From Azorinus chamasolen (lineage: Eukaryota; Mollusca; Bivalvia; Cardiida; Solecurtidae), in the NCBI GenBank assembly GCA_963576725.1, contig OY755247.1, positions 13,210,534 to 13,274,533 on the forward strand: 64,000 bases of DNA, written 5' to 3'. Below the pieces are notes generated by a model. That model had not been told where the DNA came from. It was given only the letters and a program-made list of their open reading frames with translations, and did no database searches. This document shows, one piece after another, positions 31,105-40,674 of this stretch. A program made the position numbers and the translations under genes. Numbering within the stretch: the first letter of the stretch is position 1; each line of letters begins with the position of its first letter.

Positions 31105-32409
31105 ATTATCAGGAATATTATCATTAATATTAAGGTCGGCCACAATTTTATTATAGTTGAAAATTGTATTTCTGATGGGTTTGTTATATTTGTAGCAGAT
31201 GATAGGTGGTTCTGTATTTTTAAAGTATTTAGGAATAGTGTCAATTACATTTTTGTCTCTAAAAATACTTTGGAGGTCAATAAAATCAATACCTTTATTA
31301 ATAAAAGGAATTTTCGAGAAGAATCTTTGGTGTTCAGATGATTTGTCGATGTGCGGTCTGAGAACATGTAGAGTAAAGCTTTGTATCAAACTAGCCGTTC
31401 CTATGAGAGGATCTGATCGAAAAATAATTTTATCGGCTTGCTCGTCAATTTCTTTTAATGAACATATAGATAAGGAGGAAAGTCTAGAAAGCATGGCATG
31501 TTTACCCGAAATTAGGCGTAAAGTATGTAGATCAAGAAGAGTCAATTTCAAACGAGGTTTTCGTTTAATATTACCATTCTTGCGAATGCCATGCGATCGA
31601 GATTTGCGTTTTCTAATAGAAAAAAATGAAAAAATATCTATATCTGGTTCTTTTGAAATATTTCCAGTCTGGTAAATATTATCATTCAGTCCTAAAGGAA
31701 AAGGTGTTTGCAATTTTTTGATCCAATTTAATTCAGATATAAATCTAGCTTTCGATTTAAAGCTACTAGTCGCCTCCTTATCATATGTTATATGCTCAAC
31801 AATTTGTACTAAAACATCTTTAAAAGAATGGCCAGATTTCCGAAAGTGTTGGTATAAAAAATTGTTTAGTTTACGATTTCGACACTGATATGCATGCTCA
31901 CGAAATCGAGTTTTCAAAGCACGTCCTGTTTGTCCTACGTACTGTATACCGCAACTAGGCGCGTTTCAAGTTAAAACATAAATAACGTTAGTGGTAGTAC
32001 AATCAACGTCTGAGTTTATCTTGACATTAAATGTTCTACCATTAACTGTAGATTTTATAGTGGAATTACAAGAAATGTTATTACAACATATGCACCTCTT
32101 AGCAAAGCACTTTTGGATAATTGGATACACTCTGTGTCGCCTGCATAAGGACCGTTTACGAATAGAAGAAACATTTTGGATAACAGATTTTAAAGGTGAA
32201 AGTACAACTCTTGGTCCATTGAAAAAACATTTATTAATAGAAAGAGATGGTATGTGAAAAGATGAAGCCGACTGAAGATGAAGTTGTTTTAAACGAACAA
32301 AAGGTTGAAGGGAAGAGAAATTAGAAATATTTCTGGGTACTTGTACAGACGACACAGATTGCATATTTAAAGCTTTTAGTTCTATTCGAGGTATTTTAAC
32401 TTTATTCAT
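31105..32409 (-). pseudogene. Penelope-like N-terminal GIY-YIG endonuclease region
   Basis: One frame runs from 32409 to 31105, broken only by the TGA at 31966-31968. It has a basic, Cys-rich lead (KRCICCNNISC), then DCTTTNVIYVLT-TGA-NAPSCGIQYVGQTGRALKTR, FREHAYQCRNR and HFRKSGHSF. CGIQYVGQTGR is the GIY-YIG catalytic line. The second Cys (in PSC) and the two His fit the CCHH motif of Penelope nucleases, and the TGA replaces the first Cys. ELNWIKKLQTPFPLGLNDNI closes the domain. A likely upstream part (GRKKSPRTRNRCC, CHAPRGRCCVHQQFDALG) lies in another frame at 32450-32650 and carries one TAA. Confidence 0.8.
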
Positions 32410-32669
32410 ATTGGAAAGTGATAGAGGGGCACCTGTATTGTGTTCATCAACACGTCAATTACATTAGTGTAGCTACCAAGTGCATCAAATTGTTGGTGAA
32501 CACAACACCTACCACGAGGTGCATGACATACTTATGATGATGTAAGAGGCGAATGAGAGTTGTGTATGTTACTTGCATATCCTGCAAGAGAATGATAACA
32601 ACATCGATTACGTGTACGGGGAGACTTTTTACGGCCACCACACGGCACAAGCAACACTGTTGTGATAAT
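32410..32669 (-). pseudogene. Penelope-like N-terminus, other frame
   Basis: The lines VPCGGRKKSPRTRNRCCYHS and VCHAPRGRCCVHQQFDALGS read in the frame one base off from the nuclease frame, separated by a TAA (32532-32534). They join near 32450 (TNVIDV / DEHNTGAPLS). Coding character is suggested by smooth continuation across the shift. Confidence 0.45.
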
Positions 32670-32703
32670 AAAAGTATAAAAATGAGTCATGCAGGAAATA
32701 CCA

Positions 32704-32900
32704 CATAAGAAATAACGACACCATGAACATGTATTACAGTAGATCTGATTGAAATTGAAAATGGTATATAAAAACAGTTGTTTTGGCATTGGAAGAACAG
32801 TAGAGTCTGTAAGCAACCCTAGAATACCCTGAGCAGATGGTCCCTACATGAGCCGCTGGTTCTGGTTCTACTCCGTTTACAAATGTGTAAGGGTTTGTAT
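32704..32900 (+). mobile_element. Type B MITE, right part beyond the Penelope-like element
   Basis: AGAAATAACGACACCATGAA resumes the arm begun at 24331. Then come a worn core (GAGCAGATGGTCCCTACATG..TTCTGGTTCTACTCCGTTTA) and GTGTAAGGGTTTG. Confidence 0.55.
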
Positions 32901-32936
32901 GAATTGATATCGCAATTAATCTTTGCCACACTTGTC

Positions 32937-33165
32937 TAAACCCTTACTGTTTAATATATAGTAAAGAAATAATGACATCTAAATATGTCATCCTAAATTA
33001 GATGATATTTACAACGAAGGTAGATAAACACATGTAATTTGGCCACAACAGAAGCTGTAGAATCAGATCTACATTATTCCATTTAAAGCAAACAAAACAG
33101 AGCAGACCCTCTCCAGACGGACCCTACAGAAGTCACCTGATCTGGGTCGTCTCTGTTTCCTAATA
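32937..33165 (+). mobile_element. TTAA MITE, type B, right end lost
   Basis: AACCCTTACTGTTTAATA, GAAATAATGACATCTAAATA, AGCTGTAGAATCAGATCTAC and the core AACAGAGCAGACCCTCTCCA..CACCTGATCTGGGTCGTC are present. Confidence 0.55.
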
Positions 33166-33379
33166 TTTAAATACGGCACTTTATCTCAATGTTTATTTCA
33201 AAACACTACAAATGGCAGGATATCTATAGATACGATCGAATGGCAGGAGACAGTGCCAATAATATATATACAATTCAACCTTGTATGAAGTTTGTGAACA
33301 GCCTTTCATTACAGAGTTTTCTACCTTTTTGTTAACCTTTATATTTAAACGATTTTCACGCATTTGCAAACTGTAGAAT

Positions 33380-33912
33380 CTAAAATGACGACTTCAGTAT
33401 TTGGGTACACCGTTATCTGTAGCTCTGTAAAATAAAAATTGAGAAATCTGAAAATCAAAATACCTATAGATGATGATAGGTCTTGGAAAATCAAAGTATA
33501 AGAGAGACTGCAGAGCTACAGATTAAGGTGCCCACCCAAATACTAAAAGTACAAAAATGAGTCATGCAGGAAACACCACATACAGAACAAACAGTCGCCC
33601 GAACAGTAACACTAGGAAACAGCAATTGTACATAATTATAAAAACATCAAGAGATGCAAAAAGACAAAACAAACATACAATAGGGAGAAGATGGAAGTAC
33701 CGCCTAGGAACGGTCAGTGACAAAAGTCACTGGGGGTTAAACCAGTCGCCATTTCTCCACCAAACCCCATACTGTTACCACTCTTTAGAGCCATCTCTTC
33801 GAAATGATTCTAAAGAGAAATGCCACAATATAGGGTCTGGTGGAGAAATGAAGGAGCTATTCTGAAATATTTATTACCTTAAATTGTCTTATCTGGACCT
33901 CTGGATTGAACA
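33380..33912 (+). mobile_element. Pal-2 MITE with inverted flank, split by a pLTR
   Basis: A main copy (from about 33505) has GAGCTACAGATTAAGGTG, CCCAAATACTAAAA, then the pLTR, then CGCCATTTCTCCACCAAACC..CTCTTCGAAATGATTCTAAA and TTGTCTTATCTGGACCTCTG. An inverted partial copy of its outer end lies at 33390-33435. Confidence 0.65.
33546..33747 (-). mobile_element. Penelope-like terminal repeat, solo, subfamily 1
   Basis: It is nearly identical in order and sequence to 24362-24553 (AAAAATGAGTCATGCAGGAA, ACAGTCGCCCGAACAG, GGAAGTACCGCCTAGGAACG, GGTCAGTGACAAAAGTCACT). It is inserted in a Pal-2 MITE between ATACTAAAA and TCGCCATTTC. Confidence 0.7.
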
Positions 33913-34337
33913 GACACACAATTGCAAAGGGGTGGGCGGACGCACGGATGTTCTCATCAGACTAACAGTGTGATTTCTTTTGCTTGAAATGTGAAAATGA
34001 ACACTATTAGGCAAAAATAAAATACCACAACAGCAGTGGTGGGATCATAGAAATCCATAAATGGACATACATTTGTAAAAAAAACAACAAAAAAAACAAA
34101 AAACCTGATAGAGTTGTGACCCTAGGTCAGGTTCCCTTGTGACGGCAAAGTGTATGACGTTTCATAAGAAATGTATGAATAGTAAAGACGTTTTGATCAC
34201 AAATGCAGGAAACAGATGCATTTGACCTTTGAGTCCACACGATTTTCCAGTGATCGAGGACCAATGACCCACCTTGAACTACATACAGCATAATTTCTGC
34301 TCTATATATTTCTCATTTGATCATATGTCAAAGCATA
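33913..34337. other. No gene recognised
   Basis: Includes an A-rich run (34077-34103) and a GACCTTTGAGTC line. No frame or repeat was assigned. Confidence 0.3.
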
Positions 34338-34610
34338 TATACAATCTAATAAATATTCAAATGGTATATAAGCTTAGTGTTAACTTGATAATATTCAAAC
34401 AAAACTTTTCCAATTATGAATATTAATTTAATGCTTGAATCAGAAACATTAGAACATATGTTTATTTAAATGTATACAGTCTAATAAACACTCACATGGT
34501 AAACAAGGTGAGCATATACTTGATAATATTCAAACAAAACCTTTCCGATTATGAATATCAATTTCATGCCTGCATCAGAAACATACAGAACATATTTTTT
34601 ATTCGAAAAA
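34338..34610 (+). repeat. Tandem duplication, about 130 bp x 2
   Basis: ATACAATCTAATAAATATTC..CTTGATAATATTCAAACAAA..ATGAATATTAATTTAATGC is repeated once as ATACAGTCTAATAAACACTC..CTTGATAATATTCAAACAAA..ATGAATATCAATTTCATGC. Confidence 0.75.
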
Positions 34611-34644
34611 AAATGTAATGATCAATAGTAGGGAACAGTTCTGT

Positions 34645-34722
34645 AACACAGGCAAACAGAGAAGACGCAGATCAGGTAGCTCTAAAAGAAAATGTCTGAT
34701 CTGGATCTACTCTAATTGCAAC
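34645..34722 (+). repeat. Worn MITE core hairpin
   Basis: GGCAAACAGAGAAGACGCAG, ATCAGGTAGCTC and GTCTGATCTGGATCTACTCT. Confidence 0.45.
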
Positions 34723-35465
34723 CGTGAACAAAATCAGGTCTATCGGGTAAATCAAAGTAGAGTTGAACTTCGATATATGTATCTCGAACTTCAAGGGACC
34801 ACACAAGTTAGTTCGAGATAAGAAAAGTTCGAGTCTGGACAGAAAAAACGAATGCCTAAAGTAATGCTGTAAACTCATGTAGGAGGCTTTCAGTATACTT
34901 TCTACCTGTATTAAGCTGTAACGTGTGTTTCACTTCTCAAATTGTTTGTCTCAGCCATACAGAATTTCCATTTCATGATCCTTAAATGTACAAATATTTG
35001 TTTCAACCTGAGCACTTCAAAGGCAAATTCATGATACTCTTATGCAAGCAGTTTGTATCCAGGCGAGACCCTGAGTAAATGTTTTACACTATGACTGGAT
35101 GCTGAAGACAAATGAAAGAAAAATAAACGAGAAATGCACTTTAAAAAATATTAGCAGATGACATACTTTCAGACGACAAATATATAATGTACAAAGGTTT
35201 TTTTTAGTTTACTCATATTATTTACACACTGCCCTTATTATCAACTCTTGTTTTGTCAAGGACACCCGTTTAACCCTGCCGGGAAAAAATTATGTCTGCT
35301 CAAATTTGGATTTATCGCATTTTTGATTATTTCTGAATACTTACTTCTGAATAATTGACTGAGTGTAATAAGACGTCGAGTTAATCAGCTCTCATCTAGA
35401 TCCAAGCTGTTGCCAAACGTTAGTCAGGTCGCGATAGTGGGACATTGTTTGATAAAATGACCAGA
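34723..35465. other. No gene recognised; pogo-like end fragment
   Basis: AGTTGAACTTCGATATATGT and TTCGAGATAAGAAAAGTTCG around 34755-34835 resemble subterminal lines of pogo-type MITEs. The remainder holds a degraded type D echo (CATCTAGATCCAAGCTGTTG at 35395). Confidence 0.3.
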
Positions 35466-35640
35466 GCTGATGCACACACTATTTGATGCTGTGATCTTGT
35501 TTCTGAACGTACTCTTTATTCACACTGTCGAGTGTCACTTGCGAGACGTAGAGTAACTAGGATACAAACTGGTTGATGCAGTGATCTTGTTTCAGTACCT
35601 ACTCTTTATTCACACTGCCGGGCGTCACTTTGTACATTTT
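35466..35640 (+). repeat. Tandem duplication of the NHL pseudogene 3' end
   Basis: TTGATGCTGTGATCTTGTTT..ACTCTTTATTCACACTG at 35475 and TTGATGCAGTGATCTTGTTT..ACTCTTTATTCACACTG at 35572 are about 97 nt apart. The second lies at the stop of the NHL pseudogene. Confidence 0.7.
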
Positions 35641-37582
35641 GACCACATCATTTGCATACATTCCCACATAGAGCCTACTCTCTGCCTCACTGTAGCCGAT
35701 ACATTTTGGTGCGGACAAACCATCAACACTAGTCAGAAACACTTGTATCTTCCTACAGTCTGGGGTAATCTGATGAATGTTATCAAAGATCTCTCCACAC
35801 ACGTACATATGGCCACAACTGCCAGTGAGTAACCCACAGGACCCAGTGAAATCCTCGTCAGTATATATGCCAACAACAATGCCATCAAACTTCACATGCA
35901 CTACATTATGGCTGCCCCAGTTAGATACAAACAGAGAAGCGGTGTTCTGTCCAATGATCACATAGAAAGGAACGTTAAACAAGGATCTCCCTCGCTCGTC
36001 AGCTGTTATCGTGTGCAACACTGTACCCTGCAAACTAAGAACTAGAATTTTGTCAGGATGACGGAGTGACACAGCCAATTTGCCATCCCTATAGTCCACT
36101 CCACGTCATTCTCCATCCACATCCAACATGCTATCAACATTCATGGCAGAGTCTGCCACACTGACAATTACTACTTTCTTACTACATGGCAATGTAACTA
36201 CTACCTGACTGTCTTTTATCTTGGCAATATGCCAAGGAGATGAGGATAATTTCAGGTGTATGATTACCGTATCCTGCTTTATATCTACAAGTTTTACATT
36301 TTCATTACCATACATATCATTGTTGAAATCTGCGATGAACATTCTGTTATCTGACAAAACAACCATGCCAGATATAAAGCAGATTTTTCTGTCACTATCA
36401 GATTTCACTTTGATATCCTGCACATATTCAGCCTTTACAACTATCCTAGTCTCTTCCTCTTTGGCAGCTGTTGTTTGTACTGCTTGCTTGCTTGCAATGT
36501 TTATTGTTTCTTCAATTTTGACAACTGTTGTTAGTTCCGCTTGACCTACAAAGCTTGTTGCATCGTCCTTTTTGAAGGCTGTTGTTTGTTCTGCTTGCCC
36601 TACAAATGTTGTATCTTCATTTTTAGGAGCTACTGTTTGTTCCGCTTGTTCTATACAGGATAATGCTCCCTGTACTGTCAGTTTTCCGAATAATTTAGGT
36701 GGCTTCAGTGTGTCAATGGTTTCTTTGTTGGTGACAAACTTTATCTGACCATTTATAGATGATTGTCCATTCTCAGCTTCTTTGACCTTTTCCTTTATAC
36801 ACTTAAGTTTATCCTGTGTTTTCATCATTAGAGTGTACAAGTTACAGTTTTGTTTATATTTCTCGTAAGTTTCTACCATTGTTGTTAGTGCACAAAGATC
36901 TGTCTGTGCTGTTTTACAACTGTTCATAATCTGTTACATTTTCTTGATTTCCTCTGATTTCAGTGTTTCGCAACTTTTAATGAGATCGGTCTCAATGTTA
37001 TCTAGGACGTTGTTTAATTCTTTTTCTGAATTCCTGTATAGATTTAATTGCTTCTTTTCCATTTTCCCCGAGTGATTCAGTTTTCTTTTTGTAGTTTTCA
37101 GCTTATTTCCTTGACCTCTCTTCCACAGATTTCAGCTGACTCACAGATTGTTGGTATTCTTCATTGTTGGCCAAGTCGTTTACTGCATCCTGAATATATG
37201 TCACTCTGTCATTCTAACGATATGCAAACACCACATCCTAACCGGGAGTGATTCCGACAGAAGAATTTTATGAATTCGTCATCATATACAGAACATTTCT
37301 CAATGCATTAGCCAGTCCTGTTTAGGGGAACCTGACTGTAACATCTGTTCAACAGCTTGTGTCTTTTAAAAGGTCTCGCGACTTTGTGTACATCAAAGCA
37401 CCTCTGACACAAATGATCCTGACAGTCAGCGCACATTCCAACTGCCTAGTGTAGCTCGCCATCCTCCTGGCAAGGGCCACAATGACCTCAGACAAATCTT
37501 CCGATCCAAAACTTTCAGAAAAGCTTCCTTCTTGTTCTCCACCTGTAGCCATTACAGAGTATTCCGCTTTCAACACATGCAA
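35599..37582 (-). pseudogene. B-box / coiled-coil / NHL protein (TRIM2/71-like)
   Basis: Intronless on the minus strand. It starts MATGGEQEGSFSESFGSED (ATG near 37549) and shifts frame. It shows a B-box (HCGPCQEDGE-stop, then CADCQDHLCQRCFDVHK with zinc-ligand Cys/His), a second B-box remnant (CSVYDDEFIKFFCRNH..LGCGVC), a broken coiled-coil region (37300-36930), and an open segment 36927-36109 that includes degenerate repeats of AEQTTA..K.E.T. A C-terminal NHL propeller follows (DYRDGKLAVSLRHPDKILVL, LFVSNWGSHNVVHV, SRLYVGMYANDVVKMYKV). One TGA (36106-36108) breaks the last two parts in frame. The missing RING and the many lesions mark it as dead. Such genes are numerous in bivalves and linked to immunity, but no function is claimed for this copy. 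Confidence 0.8.
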
Positions 37583-38144
37583 AATGTGAAGTTAACCATT
37601 ATGAATATCCCTTCCTGTACGACTGACTGAAGTCTTCTTGTCTTCCTGGTTACTACCAAATTAATCCACATTAGCTTAATGCAAATTTGCATCCATTCAT
37701 TGTCTTCTTTACATATGTATGTTCGTCTTCTTTGTCTGCTCTTTCAAATATGAAAACGTACACGTATACAATCAACAATTTGTACCCAAATATGCGGAGT
37801 AAATACATATACATGTATAAATACGTGTACATGGTTTAAATAGCCGACTGTACATATTGGACTTTGTAATCTAGTATCTCAGATAAAGTTTACCACAATC
37901 CTCTTCCTCATGAACATTCATGTAAAAATGACATCATAAATCTCTGTTTGTTAAGTTTTACAATGGAGAATGAACACTGGATACTTTGAAAAAATAGAAT
38001 CAGATTTATATAATCCCACAAAGGATTTGCTCCATTTGCAAATGCGTCAAAAGGCAGCTTCATCGGGTACAGAGTTTATATACATGTACATGTACATCGG
38101 GTACAGAGTTAATATACATGTACCTGCCGTATATCGATACAGTA
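37583..38144. other. Intergenic, A-T-rich
   Basis: B-type MITE echoes (CTCATGAACATTCATGTAAA at 37907) and a short tandem repeat (TCGGGTACAGAGTT-ATATACATG, 38062-38120) were noted. No gene. Confidence 0.35.
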
Positions 38145-38342
38145 CACTCAGGGACTTTAAAAACGCACCATAGGTATTTTGGATTATAAAAAACTGTTAT
38201 AGCTAACAAATTTTATTCAAACTTTGTAAATATAAACATCAATATTTTGTTTACAATCTCTGTAAATTTCATTTGATTATTTTGTTAATTGATTGAACAG
38301 TATTAGTTTAAAGAGCGAAACTCTCAAAGGTCGTTTTTGCGG

Positions 38343-39523
38343 TCAAAAGCGTGTGTAACTACCATTGGCGGCAATGCACGCTGTACACCTCTGTCTCATA
38401 GATAAAATCATTCTAGCGATACGTTGCTGTGGAATCCCCCTCCACTCCTGAATGAGCGCTCGCGACAGTTCAATGACGTTGCGCGGTTGTGGACGATGTT
38501 GTTTTACGCGCCTTCCTAATTCGTCCCACGCATGCTCAATAGGAGACATGTCCAGTGATAATGCAGGCCAGTTCAAAGTAGGAACTCCGTTTGCTGCTAG
38601 GAAAGCCGTTGTTATGCGAGCCTTGTGCGCGGGGGCATTATCATGTTGAAATGTAAAGCCGCCGGCTCCAAAATTTCGTCTTAAAAAAGGAAGAGCGACG
38701 GGACGTAATACATCGTTAATGTAAGAATGCGCTGTTACATTGCCATTTAATAATACCAACTCTGTTTTGTTGAACTGTGTGATTCCTGCCCAAACTTGCA
38801 CACTTCCACCACCTCCCCTGTTAGACTTTTGAATGCACTTATCAGCAAATCTCTCCCCTTTCCTGCGATACACGCGTATGCGCCCGTCTGAATTTTGCAC
38901 ATTAAATTTAGATTCATCACTAAACATGACTGATCCCCATTGACGTCTGTTCCAACGGTGATGTGCGTGGGCCCAGGCAAGTCGCGCAGCCTTGTGTCTG
39001 TCGGTCAGAACATACCCCTTCTTCGGCCTGTGACAGTGTAGACCTACTTGTTGAATCCGACGTCTCACCGTTCGAGGATGGATAGGTCGCCTGAAAAAGA
39101 GTATGAATTGCAAATTGCTAACCTATACAGCTTTATTGACAGACAAGCGACTTTTCGTCTGTATACAAAAATGCAAGATAGAAAAAAGTCGTCTATGAAG
39201 TGTACATGGTTTCCAAGACAGAAACGTATAACAAATGTGTCTAATGAGTGGAAACTTACCCTCGGGTTCCAATGGTACGCCTGGCGCTGACAGTTGCCGG
39301 TCTGAATGGATAACGGCGATGAAGTCGACGTAAATCTGCGTCTTGACGTCGCGTCGTAACTCTTGGCTGACCCTGTCGGGGGCGATCTTTAACTGAGCCA
39401 GTAGTTTGGAAACGAGATTGTACTGCGGCTGCAATTATACGTCTGTGCCACGGCTACAAGGCCTACGCCAGCCCTAAGGAGGCCTAACGCTTCAGAACGT
39501 TGATGCTCCGTCAAACGTGGCAT
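38343..39523 (-). pseudogene. Tc1-like transposase, with spliceosomal intron and an HTH lesion
   Basis: Exon 1 runs from the ATG at 39523 (MPRLTEHQRSEALGLL) to 39260, exon 2 from 39090 to the TGA at 38343-38345. Between them lie 169 nt beginning CGAGG|GTAAGT and ending CTCTTTTTCAG|GCGACC. Joining restores TIGTRGRPIHPRTVRRR in phase. Exon 2 holds the catalytic core: FSDESKFN (first Asp), FQHDNAPAH (second Asp) and LDMSPIEHAWDELGRR (Glu, 34 residues after the second Asp), i.e. DD34E. In exon 1 the frame breaks near 39410 (between NCSRSTIS and FQTTGSVKDRPRQG), where part of the helix-turn-helix region is lost, so this copy is probably inactive although its catalytic domain is intact. Confidence 0.85.
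39091..39259 (-). other. Intron in the transposase gene
   Basis: Consensus donor GTAAGT, acceptor TACTCTTTTTCAG, 169 nt, stops in the transposase frame, and exact restoration of the protein reading when removed. Confidence 0.75.
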
Positions 39524-39856
39524 TCTCTAGTGAAGTTATATGTGTGTGCACTTGTGTTTTTTCAACTTGGAAGTCGCGAATGAGCACATTAAAATGGACA
39601 CAATTTTCATTCACCGGTTATCACGGGCGCCACGTGCAAGTCATTGGGAAATAGCTCAAGCGGAACAAACGCTCTAATGCTTTGTTGAAAGGCCGCTGAA
39701 TTAACATGTACATTTGCTGATTACACTATAGATTAGAGTTAATAACAGTTGGGACATTAAAAGTATTGTTACGTAACTAAATTTTTAAAATGGCGCGTTT
39801 TTAAAGTCCCTGAGTGTATGTACACACTTAGCTTTCACAGGCTTCTCCGTACCTGT

Positions 39857-40049
39857 TTAACCATTTCCCTGTTCAACATTCTGTAAGAAATAATGACAGC
39901 ATGAATATTTATTACCTCAAGTTTTAGAATTACATATTTAAACAGGAATATTGGGTTATTGTAGAAGCATACCCGTACCTATTACATAAGCAAACAGAAC
40001 CTTGTTTGCAAAGGTGTAAACAGTTTTTGTATGAGGGAAGGAGTTTAAG
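39857..40049 (+). mobile_element. TTAA MITE, A/B type, hairpin collapsed
   Basis: TTAACCATTTCCCTGTTCAA and GAGGGAAGGAGTTTAA are the ends. The core reads AAGCAAACAGAACCTTGTTT: the two outer stem pieces are fused and the palindrome centre is gone. Confidence 0.7.
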
Positions 40050-40176
40050 GCTGATCTGATCTTGGTCTACTGTGTTTTCAAAACACTATGAAGGGTAAGA
40101 GGCAGTGTCAATCCTATCACGGTTCCTTATTGAATGACGCTTTCGACCTTTCTGTAATTGGCTCTTTCACATTCCT

Positions 40177-40405
40177 TTAATCCATTTGCTCCCACGATCC
40201 CATATATGGGACATAGGCAAACAGTGTAGACTCTGATCAGACGCCGCATAATGCGGCGTCTGATCAGCGTCTACACTGTTTGCTGATAGGAATTTCAATA
40301 TAAAACAAAACGAAAATGAAAATTTAGGCCAGGCATTCCTTAGATCAAACATGGACAAATCCAATGTATAAACATGGAAGAATCCATTGGGTGCAAATGG
40401 GTTAA
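40177..40405 (+). mobile_element. TTAA MITE, type E (CCATTTGCTCCCACGAT)
   Basis: It runs from TTAATCCATTTGCTCCCACG to GGGTGCAAATGGGTTAA. The strong palindrome GTAGACTCTGATCAGACGCC / GGCGTCTGATCAGCGTCTAC is followed by AGGAATTTCAATATAAAAC. A near-identical copy lies at 59443. Confidence 0.85.
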
Positions 40406-40500
40406 TCCTTTTCGTGATAATTCCACTTTTTTAAACCTTTGCAAACCAAGAAAATCGATAGTGACAGTCTGATCTGAGTTCCCTCTATTTGCTTATAATA
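40402..40500 (+). mobile_element. TTAA MITE fragment, type A
   Basis: It shares TTAA with the preceding element and then reads TTAATCCTTTTCGTGATAAT..GACAGTCTGATCTGAGTTCC. The right half is not seen. Confidence 0.4.
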
Positions 40501-40512
40501 CATAAACACTAT

Positions 40513-40674
40513 ACATGTACAGAAGAACCCTTCTAATACGACCACTTAATTAATAAACGTGGGTATTTTTATAAGCAGGTGGATGGGTTGTGAAGGGCAT
40601 TAAGCTACCACCTGCCTCTACTATCCGGAATTATATCTCTTTGAGGTGGCCGCATTAGGAGTGTTTTACTGAAT
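40513..40674 (+). mobile_element. TA-type palindromic MITE, variant
   Basis: The ends are CAGAAGAACCCTTCTAATAC and GCATTAGGAGTGTTTTACTG, with AGGTGGATGGGTTGTGAAGG and CATTAAGCTACCACCTGCCT inside. Confidence 0.6.

Larger units (their letters stand above)
24362..32703 (-). mobile_element. Penelope-like retroelement (Naiad type), interrupted
   Basis: Once a LINE (24554-28362) and a second Penelope fragment (about 30208-30717) are removed, about 4.0 kb remains. In element order it has 35 nt of terminal repeat, a coding region of about 1,150 codons with GIY-YIG nuclease first and reverse transcriptase second, a 3' region and a terminal repeat. Nuclease before RT, joined by a CxC-type linker, is the permuted order of the Naiad clade; canonical Penelope, Neptune and Nematis elements have the nuclease last. 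The copy is defective: besides the two insertions it has at least one TAA, two or three single-base frameshifts and four in-frame TGA codons. It lies within a type B MITE. Confidence 0.8.
38145..39816 (-). mobile_element. Tc1/mariner transposon with intact TIRs
   Basis: The ends CACTCAGGGACTTTAAAAAC and GTTTTTAAAGTCCCTGAGTG are perfect inverted repeats of at least 20 nt, each flanked by TA. The 1,672-bp element carries a transposase gene on the minus strand with an apparent intron. Confidence 0.92.

Noticed and set aside
31199..32257. Plus-strand frames of 88 and 158 codons
   Set aside because: Antisense to the GIY-YIG nuclease region of the Penelope-like element.
39123..39434. A 103-codon minus-strand frame at the transposase N-terminus
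   Set aside because: It reads in a third frame relative to both exon 1 pieces and continues through the intron; the HTH residues appear only in the other frames.
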